NCBI GenBank assembly: GCA_949295065.1
Contig: CASFJQ010000002.1
Location: 55,120-119,119 of the forward strand
DNA length: 64,000 nucleotides
From: an uncultured Parabacteroides sp.
Lineage (GTDB): Bacteria > Bacteroidota > Bacteroidia > Bacteroidales > Tannerellaceae
Reading direction: 5' to 3'
Made by a program: the position numbers and the translations under genes. Positions 1-8,674 of this stretch are shown here, in pieces (within the stretch, counting starts at the first letter, position 1; every line of letters starts with the position of its first letter). The notes under the pieces were generated by a model that had not been told where the DNA came from, made no database searches, and saw only the letters and a list, made by a program, of their open reading frames with translations.

Positions 1-1478
1 GAGTTCTAAAGCGTTCGATTGATGCGAGACAGAGAACAATTTATATAAATCTTAAAATCCGAGCGTTCATAGATGAAATTCCAACTGAGCCGGAATTTGA
101 ATCTGTGGAATATAAAGATGTGTCCGGAGGAAAAACAGCTGTTGTTGTTGGTGCGGGACCAGGCGGATTGTTTGCTGCCTTGCGACTTATAGAGTTGGGA
201 TTCCGTCCAATTGTGGTGGAGCGTGGAAAAGATGTGCGCAACAGAAAGAAAGATATTGCATTGATAAGCAGAGAGCACAGAGTTGACCCGGAATCAAATT
301 ACAGTTTCGGTGAAGGTGGTGCTGGTGCATATTCCGATGGAAAACTTTACACTCGAAGCAAGAAACGTGGTTCGGTGGAAAAAATATTGAATGTTTTCTG
401 TCAGCATGGCGCAAGTCCGTCAATACTTGTAGATGCTCATCCTCATATCGGAACAGACAAATTGCCTCGTGTGATTGAGAATATGCGTGAGCAAATAAAG
501 AAATGTGGCGGTGAAGTGCATTTCGAGACTAGAATGGATGCCTTTGTAATGAAAGGAAATGAAGTTGTCGGCATTGAAACAAATAACGGCAAGTGTTTCA
601 TGGGACCGGTAATACTTGCTACCGGTCATTCTGCTCGTGATGTTTACAGATATTTATATGACAAACAAATAGAAATCGAGGCGAAGGGAATTGCTGTTGG
701 TGTTCGTCTGGAACATCCTCAGAAACTGATAGACCAGATTCAGTATCACAGTAAGGAAGGACGAGGAAAATATCTTCCTGCTGCCGAATATAGTTTCGTG
801 ACTCAGGCAAATGGTCGTGGTGTATATTCATTCTGTATGTGTCCCGGTGGATTTGTCGTTCCGGCAGCGAGTGGTCCGCATCAGGTGGTGGTGAATGGTA
901 TGTCGCCTTCAACACGCGGTTCGTATTGGTCTAATTCCGGAATGGTTGTGGAGATTCGCCCGGAAGACTATACCAGTCTTATGAGTAAGGAAGATATGAC
1001 TGTGGCGCCGGATTCTCCTTTGGCATTGATGGCATTCCAGGAACGTCTGGAAGAACTTAACTGGCTGAATGGCGGAATGAAGCAAATAGCTCCGGCACAG
1101 AGGATGAATGATTTCGTTCAGTCAAAATTATCGGCAGATTTGCCAGTCAGCTCTTATACTCCGGGTTTGGTGTCATCTCCTTTACATTTCTGGATGCCGG
1201 AGTTTATCACTTCGCGTTTGCGTGAAGGATTCAGAACATTCGGACGTAATTCGAAAGGTTTCCTTACAAACGAAGCATTAATGATTGGAGTTGAAACCAG
1301 AACTTCGTCTCCGGTACGTATTGTCAGAGATAAAGACAGTCTTCAGCATATAAGCGTAAAAGGTCTTTTCCCATGTGGCGAAGGTGCCGGCTATGCGGGA
1401 GGAATAGTTTCGGCTGCTATTGATGGTGAGCGTTGCGCAGAGAAACTTGTGGAAATTTATGGAGGATCAGCAATATGA
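1..1478 (+). CDS. FAD-dependent dehydrogenase (COG2509-like), 5' end outside window
   Basis: Partial gene: the reading frame is open from base 3 and continues upstream of the window, so the GTG at 105 is an internal codon, not the start. The part before the nucleotide-binding fold (residues like RQRTIYINLKIRAF) fits the small N-terminal domain of this flavoprotein family. Next comes the FAD-binding GAGPGG glycine motif, and near the C-terminus a second FAD motif, CGEGAGYAGGI. The family is widespread in Bacteroidetes and Firmicutes and is annotated as NAD(P)/FAD-dependent oxidoreductase; its substrate is unknown. No signal peptide or membrane segment is visible in the part present. The stop overlaps the start of the rhomboid gene, so the two are probably co-transcribed. 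Confidence 0.85.
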   Translation, partial: VLKRSIDARQRTIYINLKIRAFIDEIPTEPEFESVEYKDVSGGKTAVVVGAGPGGLFAALRLIELGFRPIVVERGKDVRNRKKDIALISREHRVDPESNYSFGEGGAGAYSDGKLYTRSKKRGSVEKILNVFCQHGASPSILVDAHPHIGTDKLPRVIENMREQIKKCGGEVHFETRMDAFVMKGNEVVGIETNNGKCFMGPVILATGHSARDVYRYLYDKQIEIEAKGIAVGVRLEHPQKLIDQIQYHSKEGRGKYLPAAEYSFVTQANGRGVYSFCMCPGGFVVPAASGPHQVVVNGMSPSTRGSYWSNSGMVVEIRPEDYTSLMSKEDMTVAPDSPLALMAFQERLEELNWLNGGMKQIAPAQRMNDFVQSKLSADLPVSSYTPGLVSSPLHFWMPEFITSRLREGFRTFGRNSKGFLTNEALMIGVETRTSSPVRIVRDKDSLQHISVKGLFPCGEGAGYAGGIVSAAIDGERCAEKLVEIYGGSAI

Positions 1479-2077
1479 TGACATATATAATTATAGGATT
1501 GACGGTTATCACGTCTTTTATATGCTTTAAGGACAGGGAGAAATTTGTCCGTATGGCACTTATTCCTTATAGAATAAGAAGATACAATGAATGGTACAGA
1601 ATTATTTCGCATGGATTTGTTCATGCAGATACCATACATCTGTTGGTTAATATGTTTACGTTTTGGTCATTCGGAGAATATATCGAGAAACTGTTTTCTT
1701 ATGCCGGATTAGGTGAATGGGTTTTCCTGCTGTTATATTTTGGCGGGATGATTATTGCATCATTATATGATGTGATAAAGAGGAAAGATGACTCATATTA
1801 TATGTCAATCGGAGCATCAGGCGCAGTTTCTGCGGTTTTGTTTGCTGCTATTTTCTTTGACCCTTGGGGAAAGATTTATTTCTTTGCCTTTCTTCCTATT
1901 CCGGGAATATTGTTTGGAGTGATTTATTTGTTCTACTGCCAGTATATGGCTAAAAAATCAGTGGACAATATCAATCACAATGCCCATTTTTACGGGGCTG
2001 TTTTTGGCTTTATATTTCCTCTTCTAGTGAGACCGGAATGGATACATATGTTTGTGAATAATTTTTTCGGCTTCTGA
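1475..2077 (+). CDS. Rhomboid-family intramembrane serine protease
   Basis: A polytopic membrane protein of about 200 residues with the rhomboid signature: the catalytic serine in GASGAVSAV and the partner histidine in the late HNAHFYG segment (the first is about two thirds of the way to the second along the chain). An upstream HxxxN-like stretch (HLLVNMFTFW) fits the transmembrane segment that forms the oxyanion hole. Such proteases cut single-pass membrane proteins within the membrane. I chose the ATGATG at 1475/1478 because it follows a GGAGGA at 1461-1466 and overlaps the previous stop; upstream in-frame codons lie inside the previous gene. The natural substrate cannot be inferred. Confidence 0.9.
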   Translation: MMTYIIIGLTVITSFICFKDREKFVRMALIPYRIRRYNEWYRIISHGFVHADTIHLLVNMFTFWSFGEYIEKLFSYAGLGEWVFLLLYFGGMIIASLYDVIKRKDDSYYMSIGASGAVSAVLFAAIFFDPWGKIYFFAFLPIPGILFGVIYLFYCQYMAKKSVDNINHNAHFYGAVFGFIFPLLVRPEWIHMFVNNFFGF

Positions 2078-2080
2078 TTA

Positions 2081-3382
2081 ATGAATAAGAAGATTCTGAA
2101 TATAGCAATTCCTTCCATAGTGTCGAATATTACGGTTCCATTGCTCGGACTGATTGATGTGACAATTGTAGGCCATCTTGGTTCAGCCTCATACATTGGA
2201 GCTATTGCTGTGGGAGGAATGTTGTTTAATATGATATATTGGATATTCGGTTTCCTGCGTATGGGAACCAGCGGAATGACTTCCCAGGCTTACGGACGGA
2301 GAAACATGGATGAAGTGGTTTCTCTTCTTGTGCGTTCGCTTGGAGTTGCTTCTTTTATTTCCGTTGTGCTTCTGTTGCTTCAATATCCATTGCTGAAGAT
2401 TGCTTTTGGACTTATTCGCCCAACTGAGGAAGTTGCTGTTTATGCTTCTTCTTATTTCCATATATGTGTTTGGGGCGCACCTGCAGTATTGGGCCTATAC
2501 GGACTTTCCGGATGGTTTATCGGGATGCAGAACTCCAGATTTCCGATGTTTGTTGCCATAACCCAGAATATTATAAATATCATTGCCAGTCTGTTTTTTG
2601 TATATGGACTTGATATGAAAGTGGAAGGCGTTGCCTTTGGAACATTGACCGCCCAATATGGAGGTTTTCTGATGGCAATATTCCTTTGGTATAAATTTTA
2701 TGGTCGTCTTGGACGTTATTTTGATAACCGGATTTGTTGGGGGAAGGATAAAATGTATGCTTTCTTCCGTTTGAACAGGGATATATTTTTCCGTACACTG
2801 TGTCTTGTTGCTGTGACTACGTTTTTTACTTCTGCCGGAGCCAGACAAGGAGATATTGTTCTTGCAGTAAATACGCTGCTTATGCAATTTTTCACTTTGT
2901 TTTCATATATAATGGATGGATTTGCATATTCCGGCGAAGCTCTTTCCGGATTATATATAGGTTCTGGGAATAAGACACAGCTGAACAAGATGATAAAGAA
3001 CCTGTTTCATTGGGGATTTGGAATGGCTTTTCTTTTTACCATCATTTATGCGGTTGGAGGAAATTCCTTCGTAGGTCTGCTTACGGATGACAAAGAGGTG
3101 ATAATTGCTTCGATGGAATATTTGCCATGGATTGTTGCAGTCCCAATAGCTGGTTTTGCCGCTTTTTTATGGGATGGAATTTTTATTGGAGCGACAGCCT
3201 CGAAATATATGCTAATAGCGATGTTTGTTTCTTCGGTATGCTTTTTCTTTATATACAATTTGTACTATGGCAAATATGGAAATCATGCATTGTGGTTTGC
3301 TTTCGTAGTTTATTTGTCGGCTCGTGGTGTTGTCCAAACATTATGTCGGAAGTGTGCGTTGACAGCTAATAATCCGGCTTGA
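2081..3382 (+). CDS. MATE-family multidrug/Na+ efflux transporter
   Basis: A 433-residue protein with about twelve hydrophobic segments arranged as two halves, as in MATE (multidrug and toxin extrusion) antiporters of the inner membrane. The N-terminal segment (IAIPSIVSNITVPLLGLIDVTIVGHLG) is characteristic: the family opens with a proline-bearing helix followed by a D-x-x-x-V/I-G-H/R-L motif. MATE proteins exchange H+ or Na+ for cationic drugs or metabolites; substrate and coupling ion cannot be read here. It starts three bases after the rhomboid stop and so probably belongs to the same operon as the flavoprotein and rhomboid genes. Confidence 0.9.
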   Translation: MNKKILNIAIPSIVSNITVPLLGLIDVTIVGHLGSASYIGAIAVGGMLFNMIYWIFGFLRMGTSGMTSQAYGRRNMDEVVSLLVRSLGVASFISVVLLLLQYPLLKIAFGLIRPTEEVAVYASSYFHICVWGAPAVLGLYGLSGWFIGMQNSRFPMFVAITQNIINIIASLFFVYGLDMKVEGVAFGTLTAQYGGFLMAIFLWYKFYGRLGRYFDNRICWGKDKMYAFFRLNRDIFFRTLCLVAVTTFFTSAGARQGDIVLAVNTLLMQFFTLFSYIMDGFAYSGEALSGLYIGSGNKTQLNKMIKNLFHWGFGMAFLFTIIYAVGGNSFVGLLTDDKEVIIASMEYLPWIVAVPIAGFAAFLWDGIFIGATASKYMLIAMFVSSVCFFFIYNLYYGKYGNHALWFAFVVYLSARGVVQTLCRKCALTANNPA

Positions 3383-3458
3383 TTATGAAGCATGATATTA
3401 AGACGAGGTTTTTATTAAATCAGAGTGTTAAACAAATGAAAGGTACGAATCTTATTCG

Positions 3459-3466
3459 TACTTTTG
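3459..3466 (+). promoter_or_regulatory. Possible -7 promoter element (TAnnTTTG) before the D15-like gene
   Basis: TACTTTTG matches the Bacteroides -7 consensus and lies 24 bases before the ATG chosen at 3490. No good TTTG is seen at the -33 position. It supports the downstream start rather than the longer reading frame beginning at 3379. Confidence 0.4.
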
Positions 3467-3489
3467 CATGTCAATATTATAGTAATAAA

Positions 3490-4779
3490 ATGTTATTGAA
3501 AAAAATATTAGTTTGTTTAGGTATTCTTGGTGCAAGTCTTTTTTCAGAAGAGATTTGCGCTCAAGAAAATAAAACTGTCGATGTAGGCAAAAGTGATGTT
3601 GAAAAGGAAGTCCTCCAGAATGACACTCTGAAGCATGAGGAAGGAAAAATGGTAAATGGAGTTTGGCTTAATGAAAAACAATTGCAACGATACAATAAGA
3701 AATTGCATAAAGATTCTATACGTGCCAAAAAACCTGTGTGGTGGTCTATATTGGGCGGACCTTCATATACGCCAGAAGCTTCACTGGGAGTTGGTGGTGC
3801 TGTTCTTGCCAGTTTTAGGATGAACAAAAATGACAGTATATCGCAGCGTTCATTTATACCGGCTGGATTCAATATTACTCTCAATGGGACATTTGTGGTG
3901 GCAGGTTCCGGAACACTGTTCTTTAATGAGAACAGATTCAGGATATATATAACTTACGGATTCAGAAATGAACCGTCGCATTACTATGGTAAAGGTTATG
4001 AATCAATAGAGAATGTTGTGAGAGGCGACTCTACTACCAAATTCAAGAAAACATATTTCCAGCTTTATCCTCGTTTTGTGTGGGAAGTGAAGAAGAATTT
4101 ATATGCAGGAACATTACTGGATTTGAACATGAGCAATTCAACAGATATTAATCCGGTGATGGCTCAGGACCCATATTTCCTTAAGTTTAAGCAAAAATAT
4201 ATGAATGTCGGTATTGGTGGTTTGTTGCAATATGACACTCGCGACGATGTGGCTACTCCAACACGCGGACTTTTGCTCAGTGCCATTGCCAAATATTACA
4301 GTAAATGGTTTGGCGGGTCATATAATTATGGTATAGCAGAACTTGAATACCGACAGTTCAAGAATGTGTTCCGTCCCCGAAGCACTTTGGCTTGGGTTGC
4401 TAAAACTCAGATTGGTGTTGGAAATATTCCTTTTACTGAACTTCCATCGTTTGGTTCGCCTTTTGATTTGAGAGGTTATTATTTGGGCCAATATCGAGAC
4501 AAGTCAATGGCTTATGCTATAATGGAGTATAGACATATGTTCGGTAACCAACAGCAATATATGAGTGGAAGCTTTTGGTCGAAATGTGGATTTGTCGCAT
4601 GGGTTGGAACCGGAACGATAGGAAATACTCCGGTTGTTGACTGGTCGAAATGGAAATTGAATTATGGCGTCGGTTTGCGTTTCCAGATTCAGCCTGGCAA
4701 GAATTTCCGCCTGGATTTCGGTAAAGACCCGGCAAATAAAGGTATTGCGTTTTATATGAATATGACTGAAGCATTTTGA
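3490..4779 (+). CDS. BamA/D15-type outer membrane beta-barrel protein
   Basis: A 429-residue protein with an N-terminal signal peptide (MLLKKILVCLGILGASLF, cleavage probably after CA before QENK). The C-terminal two thirds match the bacterial surface antigen (D15/Omp85) barrel: a YDTRDD..TPTRG segment, the SPFDLRGYY stretch that corresponds to the conserved RG(F/Y) lid-lock motif, then alternating strands ending in a terminal phenylalanine. The region before the barrel is too short for the multiple POTRA domains of BamA, so it is not the main assembly factor. Substrate or role is unknown. I prefer the ATG at 3490, which begins the signal peptide, over the in-frame ATG at 3385, because it follows a promoter-like sequence. 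Its stop overlaps the next ATG by one base. Confidence 0.82.
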   Translation: MLLKKILVCLGILGASLFSEEICAQENKTVDVGKSDVEKEVLQNDTLKHEEGKMVNGVWLNEKQLQRYNKKLHKDSIRAKKPVWWSILGGPSYTPEASLGVGGAVLASFRMNKNDSISQRSFIPAGFNITLNGTFVVAGSGTLFFNENRFRIYITYGFRNEPSHYYGKGYESIENVVRGDSTTKFKKTYFQLYPRFVWEVKKNLYAGTLLDLNMSNSTDINPVMAQDPYFLKFKQKYMNVGIGGLLQYDTRDDVATPTRGLLLSAIAKYYSKWFGGSYNYGIAELEYRQFKNVFRPRSTLAWVAKTQIGVGNIPFTELPSFGSPFDLRGYYLGQYRDKSMAYAIMEYRHMFGNQQQYMSGSFWSKCGFVAWVGTGTIGNTPVVDWSKWKLNYGVGLRFQIQPGKNFRLDFGKDPANKGIAFYMNMTEAF

Positions 4780-5111
4780 TGGGAAAGAAACTGTCACGCA
4801 TAGAAGAGGAAAAGCGCGTCATAGCGCAGATGATTCACTTGTATTGCCAGAAGAAAGAAGGTAATAAGGAAATGTGTCCCTCATGTCGCAACCTTATGGA
4901 ATACGCCATGTTAAGATTGGACAAATGTCCTTTTGGCGAGAAAAAGTCAACTTGCAAACAGTGTCCTGTTCATTGCTATAAAAAAGAAATGAGAGAAAAA
5001 ATGTGTGAAGTGATGCGCTATTCCGGACCGCGCATGATGATTTATCATCCACTTGATGCATTGCGGCATTTGGTCCGTGAGACGAAGAATAATATTCTAA
5101 AGCTATTTTGA
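4779..5111 (+). CDS. YgbA-like (nitrous oxide-stimulated promoter family) Cys-rich protein
   Basis: A 110-residue soluble protein rich in cysteine, with pairs in CPSCRNL, in CPFG..STCKQCPVHCY and near CEVM. The motif series and the closing RYSGPRMMIYHPLDALRH match the family named nitrous oxide-stimulated promoter (E. coli YgbA). The cysteines look like a metal or iron-sulfur site. E. coli ygbA is controlled by the nitric-oxide sensor NsrR, so a role in nitrosative stress is likely, but the biochemical function is not established. The start is the ATG in TGATG, overlapping the D15-like gene's stop, so the two are translationally coupled. Confidence 0.75.
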   Translation: MGKKLSRIEEEKRVIAQMIHLYCQKKEGNKEMCPSCRNLMEYAMLRLDKCPFGEKKSTCKQCPVHCYKKEMREKMCEVMRYSGPRMMIYHPLDALRHLVRETKNNILKLF

Positions 5112-5205
5112 GAGTATTTGAATTTTGTTTAATATTGTTTCCGGAAACAGTATCAAAAATGAATGGCGGAAGTAATAACTCTGCCGACTAAAAAACAATT
5201 TAATT

Positions 5206-5850
5206 ATGGAAAGTGTTGTTCCTTTTGCCTTGTTGTGTTTCACATCGTTCTTTACTCTTATAAATCCGCTTGGAACGATGCCGGTGTTTTTGTCGATGAC
5301 GAATGGTCTGACAGAGAAAGAACGTAGGAGGATTGTCCGGAAAGCAACCTTTGTTTCTGCCCTGATTTTGATTTCCTTTACGTTCTTCGGCAGATTTTTG
5401 TTTAGCTTCTTTGGCCTATCAACCAATGGTTTCCGTATCGCCGGAGGTTTTATAATCTTTAAGATTGGATATGACATGCTGCAGGCGCATTACACACATG
5501 TGAAATTGAATGAGACGGAAATGAAAACATATGTGGATGATATATCCATAACTCCGCTGTCTATCCCAATGTTATGTGGACCTGGTGCAATTGCCAATGG
5601 TATTGTGCTGATGGAAGATGCTCCTAATTTAACGATGAAAGCAGTTCTTATATCAATAATAATTCTGGTGTTTTTCCTTACTTATTGTATATTGAGAGCA
5701 TCAACAAGGCTTCTTGCACTGATAGGAGAGACAGGAAACAATGTCATGATGCGTCTTATGGGACTTATCTTGATGGTGATCGCTGTGGAATGCTTCACAA
5801 GCGGCATAAAACCGATATTGGTTGAAATAGTTAAGATGGGAATTTCCTGA
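5206..5850 (+). CDS. MarC-family inner membrane protein
   Basis: A 214-residue protein with six hydrophobic segments. The opening FTLINPLGTMPVFLSMT and the central SIPMLCGPGAIA are the two conserved N-P-x-G-x-x-P and (T/S)-x-P-x-L-x-G-P-G-A-I motifs of the MarC (UPF0056/NAAT) family. E. coli MarC was once linked to multiple antibiotic resistance, but that link was withdrawn; one archaeal member transports neutral amino acids. Function here is therefore open. The ATG follows about 95 non-coding bases after the YgbA-like gene and may share its transcript. It ends before a strong hairpin at 5934-5972. Confidence 0.85.
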   Translation: MESVVPFALLCFTSFFTLINPLGTMPVFLSMTNGLTEKERRRIVRKATFVSALILISFTFFGRFLFSFFGLSTNGFRIAGGFIIFKIGYDMLQAHYTHVKLNETEMKTYVDDISITPLSIPMLCGPGAIANGIVLMEDAPNLTMKAVLISIIILVFFLTYCILRASTRLLALIGETGNNVMMRLMGLILMVIAVECFTSGIKPILVEIVKMGIS

Positions 5851-5872
5851 TAAGAACTTCTCTGAAAATACA

Positions 5873-5922
5873 TCCGAAAGGAGAAAGAGTTTCTTTCGGG
5901 AGGAATTTGATTTCCTTTCGGA
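5873..5922. repeat. Inverted repeat with nested hairpins downstream of marC
   Basis: A perfect 10-base inverted repeat, TCCGAAAGGA at 5873-5882 and TCCTTTCGGA at 5913-5922, encloses a second small hairpin (GAAAG/CTTTC at 5883-5897). It lies between the marC stop and a terminator-like hairpin and holds no gene. Confidence 0.6.
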
Positions 5923-5933
5923 AGAAAATTATG

Positions 5934-5984
5934 TTACATACGGAAGTAAATGGCACTTTCATCCGTATGTAATTTGACTTTTTT
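5934..5984 (+). terminator. Rho-independent terminator-like hairpin after marC
   Basis: An 11-base perfect inverted repeat (TTACATACGGA at 5934-5944, TCCGTATGTAA at 5962-5972) is followed by a T-rich stretch ending in six T. It separates marC from the nqr promoter. Confidence 0.6.
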
Positions 5985-6067
5985 GATGTAAATGAAATTT
6001 AAGAGAAAATACAGAAAAATTTCTGTATTTATTTCTAAAAAGCTGCCCTAAAACATAGAAAAATGTT

Positions 6068-6075
6068 TATTTTTG
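6068..6075 (+). promoter_or_regulatory. Promoter -7 element for the nqr operon
   Basis: TATTTTTG fits TAnnTTTG exactly, and transcription would begin near 6081, leaving a leader of about 29 bases before nqrA. No clear TTTG is present at the -33 position. Confidence 0.6.
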
Positions 6076-6109
6076 CAGAAAATTACATATAAACAATTTT
6101 AGTTATATC

Positions 6110-7456
6110 ATGGCAAATGTGATTAAGATTAAAAAGGGTTTAGACATTAATCTGAAAGGCAAAGCTTCAGAAGTTATGCTAAGCGGCGGAAAGAGTGCGT
6201 CTTACGCAATCGTTCCAGACTACTACAGCGGCATTCTTCCAAAAGTGGTTGCTAAGGTAGGAGACAAAGTCAAAGCCGGTTCTGTATTGATGATTGATAA
6301 GAACCGCCCCGAAATCAAATTTGTTTCGCCTGTAAGTGGCGAAGTGGCTGCCGTAAACCGTGGTGAAAAACGTAAGGTTTTGAGCATTGTTGTAACTCCT
6401 GATGCACAAAACGAGTATGAGGATTTTGGCAAGAAGAGTGTTTCATCTTTGAACGCAGAGCAGGTTAAGGAAACTTTGCTTAACGCTGGTATGTGGCCGT
6501 TCATCAAGCAGCGTCCTTATGACATTGTTGCTTCTCCGGCAGAAACACCGCGTGACATTTTTGTTACTGCGTTTAATTCTGCACCTCTTGCTCCTAATTT
6601 TGATTTTATCGTTAAAGGCCAGGAAGCTGATTTGCAGGCAGGCTTGGATGCTTTGTCAAAATTGACAAACGGTAAAGTTTATGTAGGTGTTAAAGCTGGT
6701 TCTTCAGTTAAGTTGAATGGTGTTGAAGTGGTTGGTTTTGAAGGTCCGCACCCTGCAGGAAATGTAGGAGTACAGATTAATCACATTAAACCTGTAAACA
6801 AAGGTGAAGTTGTTTGGACAGTTAATGCTACTGATGTTATCCTTATGGGACGTGTTTTCAATAAGGGTATCGCTGATTTCAGCCGTTTGGTTGCTGTTAC
6901 AGGTTCTGAAGCAACAGAACGTGGTTATGTGAAAGTTGTAGCTGGTTGTACAATCGAAAGCATCCTTGGTGGCAAAGTGTTGGACAATGGCCATGTTCGC
7001 ATGATTAGCGGCAATGTTTTGACAGGTACAAAGGTTTCAATGAATGACTATCTTGGCGCATACGACTGTCAGGTAACTGTTATTCCAGAAGGTGATGACG
7101 TTCATGAATTGTTCGGTTGGGCAGTTCCTGGATTCAACAAATACAGTACAAGCCATTCTTATCTGACATGGTTGATTGGCCGTGGCAAGGAATATGTTAT
7201 GGATGCACGAATCAAAGGTGGAAAGCGTGCGATGATTATGTCAAACGAATATGACAAAGTATTCCCAATGGATATTTTGCCTGAATATTTGCTTAAGGCT
7301 ATCATCACATTTGATATCGACAAGATGGAAAATCTTGGTATCTATGAAGTTGCACCGGAAGATTTCGCTTTGTGTGAGTTCGTTGATACATCAAAAATCG
7401 AGCTTCAGAAAATCGTTCGTAACGGTTTGAACTTGCTTTATAAGGAAATGAATTAA
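6110..7456 (+). CDS. nqrA: Na+-translocating NADH:quinone reductase subunit A
   Basis: A 448-residue soluble subunit without membrane segments, opening with IKIKKGLDINLKGKA as is typical of NqrA, with the biotinyl/lipoyl-like stretch VLMIDKNRPEIKFVSPVSGEV. NqrA sits on the cytoplasmic face of the complex and is linked to quinone binding. It is the first gene of a six-gene operon whose order A-B-C-D-E-F is the standard one. The length agrees with the family. The start ATG is well placed behind the promoter at 6068. Confidence 0.96.
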   Translation: MANVIKIKKGLDINLKGKASEVMLSGGKSASYAIVPDYYSGILPKVVAKVGDKVKAGSVLMIDKNRPEIKFVSPVSGEVAAVNRGEKRKVLSIVVTPDAQNEYEDFGKKSVSSLNAEQVKETLLNAGMWPFIKQRPYDIVASPAETPRDIFVTAFNSAPLAPNFDFIVKGQEADLQAGLDALSKLTNGKVYVGVKAGSSVKLNGVEVVGFEGPHPAGNVGVQINHIKPVNKGEVVWTVNATDVILMGRVFNKGIADFSRLVAVTGSEATERGYVKVVAGCTIESILGGKVLDNGHVRMISGNVLTGTKVSMNDYLGAYDCQVTVIPEGDDVHELFGWAVPGFNKYSTSHSYLTWLIGRGKEYVMDARIKGGKRAMIMSNEYDKVFPMDILPEYLLKAIITFDIDKMENLGIYEVAPEDFALCEFVDTSKIELQKIVRNGLNLLYKEMN

Positions 7457-7480
7457 TAACATTATTAAAATAGTAAAACA

Positions 7481-8665
7481 TTGAAAGCGTTAAGGAATTA
7501 TCTCGACAAGATTAAGCCTAACTTCGAGGAAGGCGGAAAGCTGGCGATGTTCCGTTCTGTATTTGACGGTTTCGAAACATTCTTGTTTGTTCCGAATACA
7601 ACATCAAAATCAGGCGTGCATATTCACGACAGTATAGATTCAAAGCGTACAATGACAGTTGTTATCATCGCTTTGTTGCCTGCTTTGCTTTTTGGTATGT
7701 ATAACGTAGGTTACCAGCATAACTTGGCGGTTGGAACAAACCCAGGTTTCTGGATGACTTTTATTTATGGTTTTTTGGCCGTACTTCCTAAGATTATTGT
7801 TTCTTATGTAGTAGGTTTGGGAATTGAGTTTACTGTTGCTCAGTGGAAAAAAGAAGAAATCCAGGAAGGTTTCTTGGTTTCAGGTATCTTGATTCCGATG
7901 ATTGTGCCAGTTGATACTCCACTTTGGATGATTGCAGTTGCAACTGCATTTGCTGTAATTTTTGCTAAGGAAGTGTTTGGTGGTACTGGTTACAATGTAT
8001 TTAACGTAGCATTGGTTACTCGTGCATTCTTGTTCTTCGCTTATCCGGCAGCAATGTCTGGTGACCAGGTATGGGTTCGCACTGCTGATACATTTGGCTT
8101 GGGCGCAGGTCAGGTAGTTGACGGATTCTCTGCTGCAACTCCTCTTGGTATTGCTAAAGTTGCAACAACTTCTACTGCAGAATTCCCATGGAGCTTCAGC
8201 GATATGGTTATTGGTTTTATTCCTGGTTCAATCGGTGAAACTAGTGTTGTTGCAATTGCAATAGGTGCTGTTATCCTGTTGGTTACAAATATTGCAAGCT
8301 GGAAGACTATGTTCTCTGTATTTGTAGGTGGTGCTTTGATGGCATTGATTTTCAATGTTGCTGGTCCAGACACAGCTACTGCAAATATGGCTTGGTATGA
8401 ACACCTTACATTAGGAGGTTTTGCTTTTGGTGCAGTGTTTATGGCAACAGACCCTGTTACTTCAGCTCGTACTGAAACAGGTAAATATATCTACGGATTG
8501 TTGGTTGGTGCTATGGCAATCATTATCCGTGTATTGAACCCAGGTTATCCAGAAGGTATGATGTTGGCAATCCTGTTCATGAATGTGTTTGCTCCACTTA
8601 TCGACTACTATGTAGTGGAATCAAATATCAACCGTCGTATTAACCGTGTTAAATTGAATAAATAA
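7481..8665 (+). CDS. nqrB: Na+-translocating NADH:quinone reductase subunit B
   Basis: A 394-residue membrane subunit with about ten transmembrane segments that forms much of the sodium path. The start is TTG at 7481 (TTG AAA GCG), because the encoded KALRNYLDKIKPNFEEGG is the usual NqrB N-terminus and no ATG lies near it. The covalent FMN site is visible as DGFSAAT, with the acceptor threonine at residue 220. The gene follows nqrA after a 24-base gap. The flavinyl transferase ApbE needed to attach FMN is not in this window. Confidence 0.95.
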   Translation: MKALRNYLDKIKPNFEEGGKLAMFRSVFDGFETFLFVPNTTSKSGVHIHDSIDSKRTMTVVIIALLPALLFGMYNVGYQHNLAVGTNPGFWMTFIYGFLAVLPKIIVSYVVGLGIEFTVAQWKKEEIQEGFLVSGILIPMIVPVDTPLWMIAVATAFAVIFAKEVFGGTGYNVFNVALVTRAFLFFAYPAAMSGDQVWVRTADTFGLGAGQVVDGFSAATPLGIAKVATTSTAEFPWSFSDMVIGFIPGSIGETSVVAIAIGAVILLVTNIASWKTMFSVFVGGALMALIFNVAGPDTATANMAWYEHLTLGGFAFGAVFMATDPVTSARTETGKYIYGLLVGAMAIIIRVLNPGYPEGMMLAILFMNVFAPLIDYYVVESNINRRINRVKLNK

Positions 8666-8674
8666 TAAAGGAAT

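Noticed and set aside
105-1478. GTG at 105 as the true start of the first gene
   Set aside because: The frame is open to the left edge of the window, and the upstream residues fit the family N-terminal domain, so the start lies outside.
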